A stretch of DNA of 64,000 nucleotides, from NCBI GenBank assembly GCA_003576905.1, contig QEVG01000017.1, forward strand, positions 25,605 to 89,604. Direction: 5' to 3'. Shown one piece after another: positions 44,398 through 53,805 of the stretch. Within the stretch, counting starts at the first letter, position 1, and each line of letters opens with the position of its first letter. The position numbers and the translations under genes were made by a program. This DNA is from Planctomycetota bacterium. Lineage in GTDB: Bacteria > Planctomycetota > Phycisphaerae > UBA1845 > UTPLA1. A model generated the notes under the pieces. The model saw nothing but the letters and a program-made list of their open reading frames with translations, was not told the origin of the DNA and made no database searches.

Positions 44398-44721
44398 GGT
44401 TCCATCTCCTCAGAGATAAAGATAATGTGCGCTTCGGCCGGTCGGCCCCGCGCGGCCGGCATGTTGTTTCGCGTGAATGGCCCTCCGGCGGCATCGCCGG
44501 CGAACCGTGAAAGCCGATTCTAGGTTTCGTGGCGTGGGGCGTCAAAGGGAAGATAGCAGGGCTGCGCCGGCCCCGGCCGCGCCGCGATGACCGCCCCGAT
44601 TCGGTCAGTGCGGGCCGGCCAAAGCCCGCATGCGGTTGACGCTGGCGTTATCAATACCTAGGATGCCCCACATCGGTTTCATCAAACAACTTGGATGTCT
44701 CGCACCCCGGGAGGGTTACAC
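44398..44721. promoter_or_regulatory. divergent regulatory region between trxA and tpx
   Basis: 324 bases separating two divergent redox genes. Ribosome binding sites of both lie at the ends and a short GC hairpin (CCGGCGG/CCGCCGG-like, around 44475-44500) is present. I find no convincing promoter box. Confidence 0.35.
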
Positions 44722-45228
44722 ATGGCTCGAACCTGCACGCTGAAGGGAAATCCACTCGACCTCGAAGGTCCGGAACTCAAGGTTGGCGACAAGGCCCCGC
44801 TCGCGACCCTTAAGAAGTCGCTCGTGGACGATTTCAATCTCGCCGAAGTTGCCGGCAAGCCGCGCGTCTACAGCGTGGTGCCGTCGCTCGATACCCCGGT
44901 CTGCGCCGAACAGACCAAGAGATTCAATAAGGAGATGGCCGCCCTCCCGAACGTCGCCTTCTTCACGATCAGCTGCGACCTCCCCGTGGCGATGAACCGC
45001 TTCTGCGGGGCCGAGGGCATCAACACCGAGCGCATGAAGACGCTCAGTGACCACAAGGACACTGCCTTCGGAAAGGCCTACGGCGTCCTCATTCCAAAGC
45101 TGCGCGTTCTCTCCCGCGCCGTCTTCGTCGTCGGAACCGACGACAAGCTTCGGTACGTTGAGTACGTCCCCGAGGTCGCCAGCCATCCCAACTACGACGC
45201 CGTGCTCGCGGCCGCGAAAAGCCTCTGA
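44722..45228 (+). CDS. tpx: thiol peroxidase
   Basis: 168 residues. Peroxidatic Cys in P-S-L-D-T-P-V-C-A-E-Q, resolving Cys in R-F-C-G-A, and V-S-S-like F-F-T-I-S-C-D-L-P strand; this is the atypical two-cysteine peroxiredoxin Tpx. Reduces lipid and organic hydroperoxides using thioredoxin; a thioredoxin gene is divergent next to it. ATG 44722 follows GGGAGGGTTACAC. Confidence 0.94.
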   Translation: MARTCTLKGNPLDLEGPELKVGDKAPLATLKKSLVDDFNLAEVAGKPRVYSVVPSLDTPVCAEQTKRFNKEMAALPNVAFFTISCDLPVAMNRFCGAEGINTERMKTLSDHKDTAFGKAYGVLIPKLRVLSRAVFVVGTDDKLRYVEYVPEVASHPNYDAVLAAAKSL

Positions 45229-45278
45229 CGTCCGCGCCGAGAGTCCGAGTACCCGACCGGCCGAGAATCTTCTCGATT

Positions 45279-45305
45279 CGCCGGGCGCGGTTTCCGCGCC
45301 CGGCG
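45279..45305 (+). terminator. strong hairpin after tpx
   Basis: CGCCGGGCGCGG, TTT loop, CCGCGCCCGGCG: a perfect 12-bp stem about 50 bases after the tpx stop. No T-run follows, so it is a weak call as intrinsic terminator, possibly protecting the transcript end. Confidence 0.45.
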
Positions 45306-45567
45306 AGCGTCCGCGATTTCGCGCAAAGCCTCGTCCGGACTCGATTTCACCGCGACGATAATCTCCCGATCGACCGCGCAGCCGGGGCACGCCTTGAGTC
45401 ATCGGCGAATCCTGCCGATTCAGGGGTGAAGATGTGTCTCGGCGCGGCCCCCTGCGGGCGGCGGCGGAGATGCAGGTCGGGGCCGCGGAGTCCCGTCCAC
45501 AGTGAGGGAACGCGTCGACCGGGATCTCAGCGCCCCGGGGGACGCCAGAAAATCGGAGAGGTGATAC

Positions 45568-45687
45568 ATGTTCGATTTCCAGGGTACGTTTGAGAGCTTC
45601 TACAGCTCGTTCGTCGGCTTCATCAACAGCCTGCTCAACACAATCTTCGGTACGCTTGGCTCGTTCTTCGGCGGCCTTGGCTTCTAA
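45568..45687 (+). CDS. small hydrophobic protein, 39 residues, function unknown
   Basis: ATG 45568 with GGAGAGGTGATAC before it. The 39-residue product is Phe/Gly/Ser-rich and likely amphipathic or membrane-inserted: it starts M-F-D-F-Q-G-T-F-E-S-F-Y and contains S-F-V-G-F-I-N-S-L-L-N-T-I-F-G. The core S-x-x-G-F-x-N-S-x-L-x-x-I-x-G also occurs in the 53-residue product at 8315-8476. It stands alone with a terminator downstream. No family recognised. Confidence 0.6.
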   Translation: MFDFQGTFESFYSSFVGFINSLLNTIFGTLGSFFGGLGF

Positions 45688-45743
45688 GCCCTCGCCGCGC
45701 GGGGGGCGACCGCTCCCCGACTTGCGATATCCGAATCTCATGT

Positions 45744-45807
45744 CGGGCGTCAGGTCAGACGGAGCGGAGGAACTCCCCCGCGTCGTTCGGCCGGACGCCC
45801 GCATTTT
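45744..45807 (+). terminator. terminator of the 39-residue peptide gene
   Basis: CGGGCGTC (45744-45751) pairs with GACGCCCG (45794-45801) and is followed by CATTTTTTATT. The loop is long (about 42 bases), so further folding is expected, but the stem plus six T supports termination about 60-120 bases after the peptide stop. Confidence 0.5.
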
Positions 45808-45869
45808 TTATTGCCCCAGTACTCTCGTCTTCGCCCGCCCCCGTCCACCGGACCGATAGTTCAATTGAG

Positions 45870-46547
45870 ATGAACTCCGGCGAAGCGCCCGCGACATACA
45901 GGTTTCAGGCAGCGCTGCTTGGCAGTCTGCTGTGCGTTTTCGCCTGGTCGGCGATCGAACCGCGCGACCGATTTACCTGGTTTCTCGAAGTCGCGCCGGC
46001 GGTTGTCGGCGTCGGAATCGTGGTTGCACTTCACCGGAGATTTCCGTTCACGCCGCTCGCCCATGCGTGCATCTGGGTCCACGCGGTGATCCTGCTCGTG
46101 GGCGGCCATTACACTTACGCGGAAGTCCCCCTTTTTGACTGGATTCGCGATGCCCTCGGCCTCGCGCGAAATCACTTCGACCGCGTGGGTCACTTCGCGC
46201 AGGGATTCTGCCCGGCCATCCTGGCGCGCGAAACCCTGCTGCGCACCTCGCCCCTGCGGCCCGGCAAGTGGCTCTTCACGCTGGTGTCGGCGGCATGTCT
46301 CTCAATCAGCGCGATCTACGAATTCATCGAATGGTGGGTTTCCCTGGCGACCGGCAGCAAAGGCGACTCGTTCCTCGGCACCCAGGGCGATATCTGGGAC
46401 ACCCAGTGGGACATGTTTCTCGCGCTTTGCGGCGCGATCGTCTCGCAATGGCTTCTGGCCCGCGTCCACGACCGACAGGTGGAACGGCTTGTCGCGCCGC
46501 GGACCCCGCAATCTCACGGCGAAAGGAACGCGTCCACCAGTTCCTGA
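45870..46547 (+). CDS. DUF2238/YjdF-like membrane protein
   Basis: 225 residues with six hydrophobic segments. N-H-F-D-R-V-G-H-F-A-Q-G-F and S-A-I-Y-E-F-I-E-W-W with L-G-T-Q-G-D-I-W-D-T-Q-W-D-M are the marks of this family (YjdF in E. coli), whose function is not known. Its 3' end overlaps by 34 bases the end of the convergent M1 peptidase gene. Confidence 0.82.
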   Translation: MNSGEAPATYRFQAALLGSLLCVFAWSAIEPRDRFTWFLEVAPAVVGVGIVVALHRRFPFTPLAHACIWVHAVILLVGGHYTYAEVPLFDWIRDALGLARNHFDRVGHFAQGFCPAILARETLLRTSPLRPGKWLFTLVSAACLSISAIYEFIEWWVSLATGSKGDSFLGTQGDIWDTQWDMFLALCGAIVSQWLLARVHDRQVERLVAPRTPQSHGERNASTSS

Positions 46548-48880
46548 ATATCCGCCGCGTTCGCCGCCCCGCTCGCGTTCAAATCGCTGCGCGCCGTGTG
46601 CAGCGGATCAACGTCGATCCCAATCAGCACGCTGCTGAAGATATCGATATCCGTCTCGTCGCGCACGCAATCCACATTAATATCCGCCGACATGTTGCAG
46701 GGCACGATCGAAAAACGGATCACCGCCGAACCCCCGGCCACCCCGTCCCCCGACGGAAGCGACGCCGCCTGGGAGGCATCCGCCAATTCGCCGTCCAGCG
46801 TCTGTGCGCTCGAAAAGCCCGTAAGCGCGTCGCTGATCGTCAGGGTATACGCATCGGCCGCCAGCGGCGCATCCAGGTTTATCGTCACCGGGTTCACGTT
46901 CGATGTGCCCGACAGGGTGAAGGATTGCGCCCCGGTCGTGTCCCCGACGATCGAAAAGTGCGCCGCGTCCGTCGACACCGTTCGAGTAAACCACACGCTT
47001 ATCTGATCAATGCCGGCGCTCGCCTCGATCTGCGCGCCCGGCAGGGGCGACGATTCCACGACTTTCGGCGGCCCGGCTGCGTACGAGCCTGCCACGGCGC
47101 CGGTCCGCAGGATCCACCGGCTCGGGTCGAACTGAATGGCCGTCGTCGGTCCCGTCATGGGAATGGCAAACCATTGCGTCCGTGCGTTGTTCCACACTCG
47201 TTTCGACTGCGGCTGGCCCCCCACCGTCGCAACCAGCTCGACCGGCATCGTAAACACGTTCGGGTACCCCGGCGTGTTGTGCGTCTGCGCGATCCTCACA
47301 AGCAGATAGTTCTTCCCGTTTATCGAGGTTGACTGCCAGCCGTACGAGTACGCTGGTGCGCCGGGCCCGTACACCCATTGATCAAAGAACCAGGTCAGGT
47401 CCTGTCCGCTGGTCGCGGAGGCGATGGCTGCAAAATCGTCCGTGGTGGCCGCGGCATATTCAAACGCCTCGCGATAATCCGCCAGAACCTGGAAAAACGT
47501 CGCGTCGCCCACGACGCCGCGAAGCTGGTGCACGACCCAGGCGCCCTTCAGGTAGCTGTTGGTGTACGAAAAGATCGTGTTCAGGTCGGCCGTCCCCGCC
47601 GGATACACGTACACCGTTCCGCTCACATCGGAGGGCTCGTGCGCGAGCATCGCCGCGACGTACGCCGCCGGGTTTGCCACGCCCGTCTTGCGCTCCTCCC
47701 AGAGACACTCGCTGAACGTCGCGAAGCCCTCGTTGAGCCAGATGTCGCTCCAGGTCCGGCACGTCACCATGTCGCCCCACCACTGGTGCCCCAGCTCGTG
47801 CGCGATGACGCCCTCGTCAAACGTGCCCAGCCCGGTCATGGTCTGATGCTCCATGCCGCCGCCGAAATTGAACTGGTAGTGGCCGTACTTCTCGGTGACG
47901 AACGGATACTCCCCGTACACGTCGCGAAACGCGTACATCATGTCGATCACCTGCTCCCATGCCGCACGTGCCGCCGGACTGTCATTGCCGGGATAGATAT
48001 AAAACTCGACGGGCATGTTCCCGCCCGAATGCACGTAATTCTGCGTCCACTTGGTGTAGTTTGTCGCCGCGAATGCCACAAGGTACGTCGACGTCGGATA
48101 GTCCGTGTGCCAGTGATAGCGCCGCTGACCGAATCCGAGGTCCTCCGCGCTCACCAGCACGCCGTTGGACGGCACCACGAAGTTGTTCGGCACCGTAATG
48201 GTCAGATCAAGTGTCGCCTTGTCTCCGTTGTCGCCCGGCACGCCGAAATCGCCGTCCTTCACCGGCCACCACGTATAGGCGTAATAGGGCTCGCTCAGCG
48301 TCGCCACCACGTCCACCCCGTTCTGCGTCGATACGTCGATCGAGCCGAAGCCCCGCGAGATCGAGTTGCCGTAGTAGCCGATCGTCAGGATAAACTCCTC
48401 GCCCGTGTCGTAGGGGCGATCCAGCGTCACCACCAGCGATACCGTCCCCAGCGAAGTGACGTCGACCGGGGACACGCTCATGTCGGCCAGGTCCGTGACT
48501 TCCGCCACGTCGATGCCGTACTGGCCGCGCAGCCGGAACGTGAATTCAGTCAGCCCGTCGACCAGGCTCCGCACGTGCATCGAGTTGGTGCCCACAATCA
48601 GGCACGTATCGTTAAAGGGATCAATGCTGGATATCTCGAGGGCGAGGTCGTTGTGCAGCACGTCCGTGTCGCCCATCGCCTCGCGCGGCGCCCACGAACG
48701 CGCCGCGGCGTCCTCATCCGTCGCAGCCCGCGCGGCGGCATGTGCCTTGCCGCAGCCCATGACCGGCGGCTCACACGCAAACCCGCCCCCGCGGGCAGCC
48801 TGCGCCGGACACAGCCATGCAAGGCACCAAAGGGACACACCAAGGACAGCGCCGCGAGTCGAAGGCGAGCATGTTGACAT
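46514..48880 (-). CDS. secreted M1-family metallopeptidase with dockerin-like tail
   Basis: 788 residues from ATG 48880 (AGGAATAATCCCG). Signal peptide, M1 N-domain, catalytic domain with G-G-G-M-E-H-Q-T-M (GxMEN-like, N replaced by H), H-E-L-G-H-Q-W-W and W-L-N-E-G-F-A; then an Ig-like region and, at the end, two E-F-hand-like segments (S-A-D-I-N-V-D-C-V-R-D-E-T-D-I-D and S-D-L-N-A-S-G-A-A-N-A-A-D-I-Q-E-L) resembling type I dockerin halves. An exported aminopeptidase; the tail may bind calcium. Confidence 0.85.
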   Translation of the reverse strand: MSTCSPSTRGAVLGVSLWCLAWLCPAQAARGGGFACEPPVMGCGKAHAAARAATDEDAAARSWAPREAMGDTDVLHNDLALEISSIDPFNDTCLIVGTNSMHVRSLVDGLTEFTFRLRGQYGIDVAEVTDLADMSVSPVDVTSLGTVSLVVTLDRPYDTGEEFILTIGYYGNSISRGFGSIDVSTQNGVDVVATLSEPYYAYTWWPVKDGDFGVPGDNGDKATLDLTITVPNNFVVPSNGVLVSAEDLGFGQRRYHWHTDYPTSTYLVAFAATNYTKWTQNYVHSGGNMPVEFYIYPGNDSPAARAAWEQVIDMMYAFRDVYGEYPFVTEKYGHYQFNFGGGMEHQTMTGLGTFDEGVIAHELGHQWWGDMVTCRTWSDIWLNEGFATFSECLWEERKTGVANPAAYVAAMLAHEPSDVSGTVYVYPAGTADLNTIFSYTNSYLKGAWVVHQLRGVVGDATFFQVLADYREAFEYAAATTDDFAAIASATSGQDLTWFFDQWVYGPGAPAYSYGWQSTSINGKNYLLVRIAQTHNTPGYPNVFTMPVELVATVGGQPQSKRVWNNARTQWFAIPMTGPTTAIQFDPSRWILRTGAVAGSYAAGPPKVVESSPLPGAQIEASAGIDQISVWFTRTVSTDAAHFSIVGDTTGAQSFTLSGTSNVNPVTINLDAPLAADAYTLTISDALTGFSSAQTLDGELADASQAASLPSGDGVAGGSAVIRFSIVPCNMSADINVDCVRDETDIDIFSSVLIGIDVDPLHTARSDLNASGAANAADIQELVDAFLSP

Positions 48881-49138
48881 CGGGATTATTCCTGAATCAC
48901 GGACCGGGGAGAGCCGCCGCGTCCTCTCGGGTGCGCGGGCGGAATTCGTGTCGCGATGCCGTGGGGGTCTCCTGAAAAAAACAGGCTGCTGCTCGCCTCT
49001 CTGATTGTACACGATCCAGGCGTCCGCACCCAAGCCGCGCTATTGCGGACTTTGATCGGCGCGGCGACACTTTTTCGTCCCTGATGCCCCCGGGCAGGCA
49101 GGAGCGGCGACGGTTTTCTCGAATTCGGAGCAACCCGG

Positions 49139-51361
49139 ATGACAGGTGAACAAATCCCCGGTGGCGCGGCGACGCCCCCGCACAAACCCTATGTGCCCGC
49201 GGAGTCCCTGGTGCCGGAAATCGGTCTGGCCCCCGTGGCAATCGGGGCGATACTGGGGATCATCTTCGGTGCGTCGTCGCTGTACCTCGTGCTGAAGGTC
49301 GGCATGACCGTCTCGGCGTCGATCCCGATCGCCGTGCTCTCCATCACCCTCTTCCGCGTCATCAAGCCGATCATCGGCCGCAATGCGACCATCCTCGAAA
49401 ACAACATCGTCCAGACGACCGGCTCGGCGGGCGAATCCATCGCCTTCGGCGTCGGCGTCACCATGCCGGCACTGCTCATCCTCGGCTACAACCTCGAAGT
49501 CCTGCGCGTCATGCTTGTCGCCGTTCTCGGCGGCCTGCTCGGCGTGCTCATGATGATCCCCCTCCGGCGGGTCTTCATCGTCAAGCAGCACGGCAGGCTG
49601 GTGTACCCGGAGGGGGTGGCCTGCGCGGATGTGCTGATCGTGGGGGAGAAGGGCGGGTCGAGCGCAGCGACGGTCTTCGGCGGGTTCGGGCTGGCGTTCA
49701 TCTATCAGTTCATGATGATGACACTCAAGATGTGGAAGGATGTGCCGAGCCGGATGCTTCATTTCTTCAGAGGCGATGGCAGCACGTTGTTTAGCTTCAA
49801 GGGGGCGGCGGTTGCCCTAGAGGCCACGCCTACATTGCTTGGAGTGGGATATGTCATCGGTCCCCGAATCGCTTGCATCATGGTCGGCGGAGGAATCATG
49901 GCGTCCTGGGTGCTCTTGCCGCTGATCATTCAGTTCGGCGAGCATATTAACGAACCAGTCTATCCGGGAGCCGTTCCGATTTCCCAGATGAAGCTAAAGG
50001 ATGTATTCGACAACTACGTGCTCTACATCGGCGCTGGAGCCGTCGCGGCAGGCGGCATCATCAGCATGATTCAATCCCTGCCGACAATCTTCGGTTCAAT
50101 CAAGGCTGGATTGGGCGATCTGGCATCGAAGGGCAGAGGCGGCGCGGCGTCGGCCTCTCGACTGGATCGCGACATCTCGATGAAGATTGTCATTGTCGGA
50201 TGTCTAGCCCTGGTCATCGCCATCTACCTCGCCCCGATGCTCAATGTCGATCACCCGCTCGAAGCGCTCATGATCGTCTTCTTCGGATTCCTGTTCGTGA
50301 CCGTTTCGGCGCGGCTCACCGGCGAGATCGGTTCCTCATCCAACCCAATTTCCGGAATGACCGTCGCAACGCTCTTGCTGACGTGCTTGATATTTGTCGC
50401 TGTTGGCTGGACTGGACCAAGTTACCGATTGACGGCACTTTCCATCGCCGCGATTGTTTGTATTGCTTGCTCCAATGGCGGCACAGTGGCGCAATGTCTG
50501 AAAACCGGCTACATCGTTGGCGCTACACCTCGCCATCAACAGGTTTCGATTCTGGTCGGAGCGCTGACATCGGCGCTTGTTATTGGAGTCACATTACTCC
50601 TGTTGAACGACTCGTCCACTGTCTATTCGAAAAACAATTTGCCGACTGATCGGATAGACGTATCAACGCTTGATGCCAAGTCCAAAGAACGTGTGATGGG
50701 CCATTACGCAGCCAATGATACGAATGAGTACCTCGTATTGCAGGCTCGTGTTGGGCAACTTCCGGGCGTCCTGCCGGGCAAATACCTCGTCGATGAACAG
50801 GGCAAGATTTGTTATCTCGCCGATCCGGGAATCAACGGAAAACTTGAATCCCATGACGACGGCACCAAGGTCACGAAATACAACGCTCCGAAAGCGGCGC
50901 TCATGTCGTTCATCGTCGATGGTATTCTGACGCAGAACCTGCCTTGGGACCTCGTTCTCCTTGGTGTCTCCATTTCGATCGTGTTGGAACTGGCTGGGAT
51001 TCCTTCGCTTCCATTCGCGGTCGGCGTATACCTTCCCTTGTACGCATCCACGCCGATCTTCGTCGGAGGCATGGTACGCTTCTTTGCCGACAAAATCGCC
51101 AAACGCTCCGCCGCCGAGTCGGAAATGAGCCCCGGCGTGCTGCTCTCCAGCGGATACATCGCCGGCGGCTCCATCGCCGGAATCATCTGCGCGGTCTTCG
51201 CCGCCTTCGCGACCGACCTGTCCAAAAAAATCGAACTCGGCGAGCGCGTCTTCGGCGAGGCGGCAAGCTCCAACTGGCTGCCCCTCATCCCGTTCGGAAT
51301 CCTCGTCGTCACGCTGCTCCTTGTCGGAATGACGAAGAACCATGAAAGCGCCAAGGCCTGA
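49139..51361 (+). CDS. OPT-family oligopeptide/metal-complex transporter
   Basis: 740 residues and about fifteen hydrophobic segments. Starts with V-P-E-I-G-L-A-P-V-A-I-G-A-I-L-G-I-I-F and has N-I-V-Q-T-T-G-S-A-G-E-S-I-A, G-R-L-V-Y-P-E-G-V-A-C-A and G-E-I-G-S-S-S-N-P-I-S-G-M-T, typical of bacterial OPT permeases. The ribosome binding site is GGAG. Base composition drops from about 70% G+C near 49561 to about 38% in part of the middle (50581-50640) and rises again after about 51085. Confidence 0.9.
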   Translation: MTGEQIPGGAATPPHKPYVPAESLVPEIGLAPVAIGAILGIIFGASSLYLVLKVGMTVSASIPIAVLSITLFRVIKPIIGRNATILENNIVQTTGSAGESIAFGVGVTMPALLILGYNLEVLRVMLVAVLGGLLGVLMMIPLRRVFIVKQHGRLVYPEGVACADVLIVGEKGGSSAATVFGGFGLAFIYQFMMMTLKMWKDVPSRMLHFFRGDGSTLFSFKGAAVALEATPTLLGVGYVIGPRIACIMVGGGIMASWVLLPLIIQFGEHINEPVYPGAVPISQMKLKDVFDNYVLYIGAGAVAAGGIISMIQSLPTIFGSIKAGLGDLASKGRGGAASASRLDRDISMKIVIVGCLALVIAIYLAPMLNVDHPLEALMIVFFGFLFVTVSARLTGEIGSSSNPISGMTVATLLLTCLIFVAVGWTGPSYRLTALSIAAIVCIACSNGGTVAQCLKTGYIVGATPRHQQVSILVGALTSALVIGVTLLLLNDSSTVYSKNNLPTDRIDVSTLDAKSKERVMGHYAANDTNEYLVLQARVGQLPGVLPGKYLVDEQGKICYLADPGINGKLESHDDGTKVTKYNAPKAALMSFIVDGILTQNLPWDLVLLGVSISIVLELAGIPSLPFAVGVYLPLYASTPIFVGGMVRFFADKIAKRSAAESEMSPGVLLSSGYIAGGSIAGIICAVFAAFATDLSKKIELGERVFGEAASSNWLPLIPFGILVVTLLLVGMTKNHESAKA

Positions 51362-51468
51362 AAAGCGCCGGCTCCAACGGAACTGTCTTTTCGCCGCGGC
51401 GCCCGCGCCCGTCGGCGCCGCGGGCGGCGGCCTGAGCGGCCGCGCATGAATTAAACGGAAGCGGCCAC

Positions 51469-52251
51469 ATGCCCCATTCGCTGATCGACTCCCACTGCCA
51501 CCTGACCAGCCCCGAGCTCCTGCCACGCGCCGGCGCCGTCCTGGACCGCGCCCGCGCCGCCGGTGTCACTCAGTTCGTCACCATCGCCACCGATCTCGCC
51601 GACGCCGAGGCCGCCTTCGCCCTTGGGGCGAAATACCCCGACGTGCACGCAGCCTGCGGCATTCATCCGCACGAAGCCGCGAAGGCCCCGTCCGGCTGGG
51701 AAGAGGTCCTCGAAAAACATGCGTCCGACCCCCGTGTGCACGCCGTGGGCGAAATGGGGCTGGACTACCACTACGATTTCGCCGACCGGCCGACCCAGCA
51801 CGCCGTCTTTCGCCGGCAGATCGAGATCGCCGCCCGTGCAAACAGGCCCGTCATCATCCACTGCCGCGAGGCCCACCGCGACGTGCTGGCCATCCTCGCT
51901 GATTGTCCCAGGCCGCAAAATGTGGTATTCCATTGCTTTACGGGGAGCGAGGCGGAGGCGGCGGAGCTTATCGACCTCGGCTACTGGATCTCCCTGACCG
52001 GCGTGGTGACCTTTCGCCGCTCGGACGAGCTGCGCCGCGTCGCGAATCGGATCCCCCCGGATCGGCTCATGATCGAAACCGACTGCCCGTACCTTTCGCC
52101 CGAACCGCTGCGAAACGTGCGGCCCAATGAGCCGGCCCACCTGGTGCACACGGCGGCCTGCATCGCCCGCGCGCGCGGGCTCACGGTGGACGAACTGGCG
52201 GCCCTCACGACTGAAAACGCGCGGCGGTTTTTCCACCTGCCGCAGCGGTGA
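51469..52251 (+). CDS. tatD: TatD-family metal-dependent hydrolase/DNase
   Basis: 260-residue TIM-barrel: I-D-S-H-C-H-L, G-I-H-P-H-E, G-E-M-G-L-D-Y-H-Y, I-I-H-C-R-E-A, F-H-C-F-T-G-S and I-E-T-D-C-P-Y-L-S-P give all the usual metal ligands. Members have deoxyribonuclease or phosphodiesterase-like activities. Ends three bases before the ROK kinase start, so they probably form one transcript. Confidence 0.93.
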   Translation: MPHSLIDSHCHLTSPELLPRAGAVLDRARAAGVTQFVTIATDLADAEAAFALGAKYPDVHAACGIHPHEAAKAPSGWEEVLEKHASDPRVHAVGEMGLDYHYDFADRPTQHAVFRRQIEIAARANRPVIIHCREAHRDVLAILADCPRPQNVVFHCFTGSEAEAAELIDLGYWISLTGVVTFRRSDELRRVANRIPPDRLMIETDCPYLSPEPLRNVRPNEPAHLVHTAACIARARGLTVDELAALTTENARRFFHLPQR

Positions 52252-52254
52252 TCC

Positions 52255-53226
52255 ATGAGCAACTCCCTGGAATCCCTGGCGATCGGCCTTGACGTGGGCG
52301 GAACGGCCATCAAGGCCGGGCTGGTCAATCGCCGCGGCCATGTCGTCAGCACTCAGACCATCGCGACCGAGGCCAACGGCGGCGTCGACCATGTCATCGA
52401 GCGCATGATCCGTCTTATCCGCGCCCTGACGAACGAGGCCGCCGCCGCCGGCAGCCGCATCGAGGCCGTCGGCGTCGGAATGCCCGGCACCCTCAGCCGG
52501 AAAAAGGGAATGGTCATCGCCCCGCCGAACCTGCCGGGCTGGCGGAACATTCCGATCGTCAAGTGGCTCTCCGAGGGGACCGGGCACCGCGTCGTCCTCG
52601 ACAATGATGCCAACAACGCAGCACTCGGCGAGTTCATCTGCGGCGCAGGGCGCGGCGTCCAGAACATGATCATGCTCACCCTCGGCACCGGCGTCGGCGG
52701 CGGGATGATCTTCGGCGGGCGGCTCTGGCGCGGCGCCTATGAAAACGCCGGCGAAATCGGACACACCATCATCGTCGTCGGCGGCCGCCGCTGCGGCTGC
52801 GGCCAGCTCGGCTGCCTCGAGGCCTACGCCTCGGCCACCGCCACCGTCACCCGCGCCATGGAACGAATCTCCAACGGCGAGGACACCTGTCTCCGCGCCG
52901 AGCTCAACAACGGACGGCTCCTCACCACCGAGATGATTGTCAGCGCTGCCCGGAACGGCGACGCCCTCGCGCGCGACGTATGGGAGGAGACCTGCCGCTA
53001 CCTCGCCGTCGCCTGCCTCAATCTCCAGCACACCGCAAGTCTCGAACGCATCGTCCTCGCCGGGGGCATGAGTGCCGCCGGAGAAGCACTCCGACGCCCC
53101 GTCCTGGATGCGATCGACCAGATCGGCTCCAAGATGCTGGGTGACCCGCCCGACATTCGCCTCGCCGAGCTTGGCAACGACGCCGGTTTCATCGGCTCGG
53201 CCCTAAGCGTTTTCGAGCCGGCCTGA
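52255..53226 (+). CDS. ROK-family sugar kinase (probable glucokinase)
   Basis: 323 residues with G-L-D-V-G-G-T-A-I-K ATP site, L-D-N-D-A-N-N-A-A-L, L-G-T-G-V-G-G-G, E-I-G-H-T and the zinc motif C-G-C-G-Q-L-G-C-L-E-A. Lacks a helix-turn-helix, so it is an enzyme rather than a repressor. Glucokinase is most likely; other hexoses possible. Confidence 0.9.
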   Translation: MSNSLESLAIGLDVGGTAIKAGLVNRRGHVVSTQTIATEANGGVDHVIERMIRLIRALTNEAAAAGSRIEAVGVGMPGTLSRKKGMVIAPPNLPGWRNIPIVKWLSEGTGHRVVLDNDANNAALGEFICGAGRGVQNMIMLTLGTGVGGGMIFGGRLWRGAYENAGEIGHTIIVVGGRRCGCGQLGCLEAYASATATVTRAMERISNGEDTCLRAELNNGRLLTTEMIVSAARNGDALARDVWEETCRYLAVACLNLQHTASLERIVLAGGMSAAGEALRRPVLDAIDQIGSKMLGDPPDIRLAELGNDAGFIGSALSVFEPA

Positions 53227-53306
53227 CCACGCTAGAATGACCCGGCCCACGCGCGACCCGACCGGCCCCCGGCCGACGCGCCGATGGACGCGACAGGAGC
53301 GAGATC

Positions 53307-53774
53307 ATGAACGACGCCGCCCCCATTCCCCCGAGCAAGGTCCTCGTGGTCGATGACAACCTCCAGAATCTCGAACTGCTCGAGGCCTATCTCGAGGAAC
53401 TGCCCGGCGTCACCACGATCCGCGCCACCAACGGCATGGACGCCCTCGAAAAGGTTGCCGCCGAAAAGCCCGACCTCATCCTTCTCGACATCATGATGCC
53501 GCGCATGAGCGGCTTCGAAGTCTGCAAGAAGATCAAGGGCGACCCCGCCACCGCCGACATCCCCATCATCATGGTCACTGCCCTTCATGAGGTCGGAGAC
53601 GTCGAACGCGGCGTCGAGGTCGGCACCAACGATTTCGTCACCAAGCCAGTCAACCGCGTCGATCTCCTCGCCCGCGTCAGGAGCCTCCTCCGCGTCCGCC
53701 ATTCCCACGGCGGCGCCGCCGGCGCCATGGACTACCTCGACAACCTCGGCGAGGCCGCCGCCGGCCAGGGCTGA
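53307..53774 (+). CDS. stand-alone response regulator receiver
   Basis: 155 residues: V-V-D-D-N acid pocket, phosphoacceptor Asp in L-L-D-I-M-M-P, Thr in V-T-A and Lys in T-K-P-V. No output domain, only a short tail of about 30 residues. No histidine kinase nearby. Starts after CAGGAGCGAGATC. Confidence 0.9.
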   Translation: MNDAAPIPPSKVLVVDDNLQNLELLEAYLEELPGVTTIRATNGMDALEKVAAEKPDLILLDIMMPRMSGFEVCKKIKGDPATADIPIIMVTALHEVGDVERGVEVGTNDFVTKPVNRVDLLARVRSLLRVRHSHGGAAGAMDYLDNLGEAAAGQG

Positions 53775-53805
53775 TATCATCCTGTCCATCGGGGGAGGCT
53801 GCCTG

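Noticed and set aside
45279..45305. Riboswitch or small RNA after tpx
   Set aside because: A single GC hairpin with a 3-base loop; no conserved aptamer features seen.
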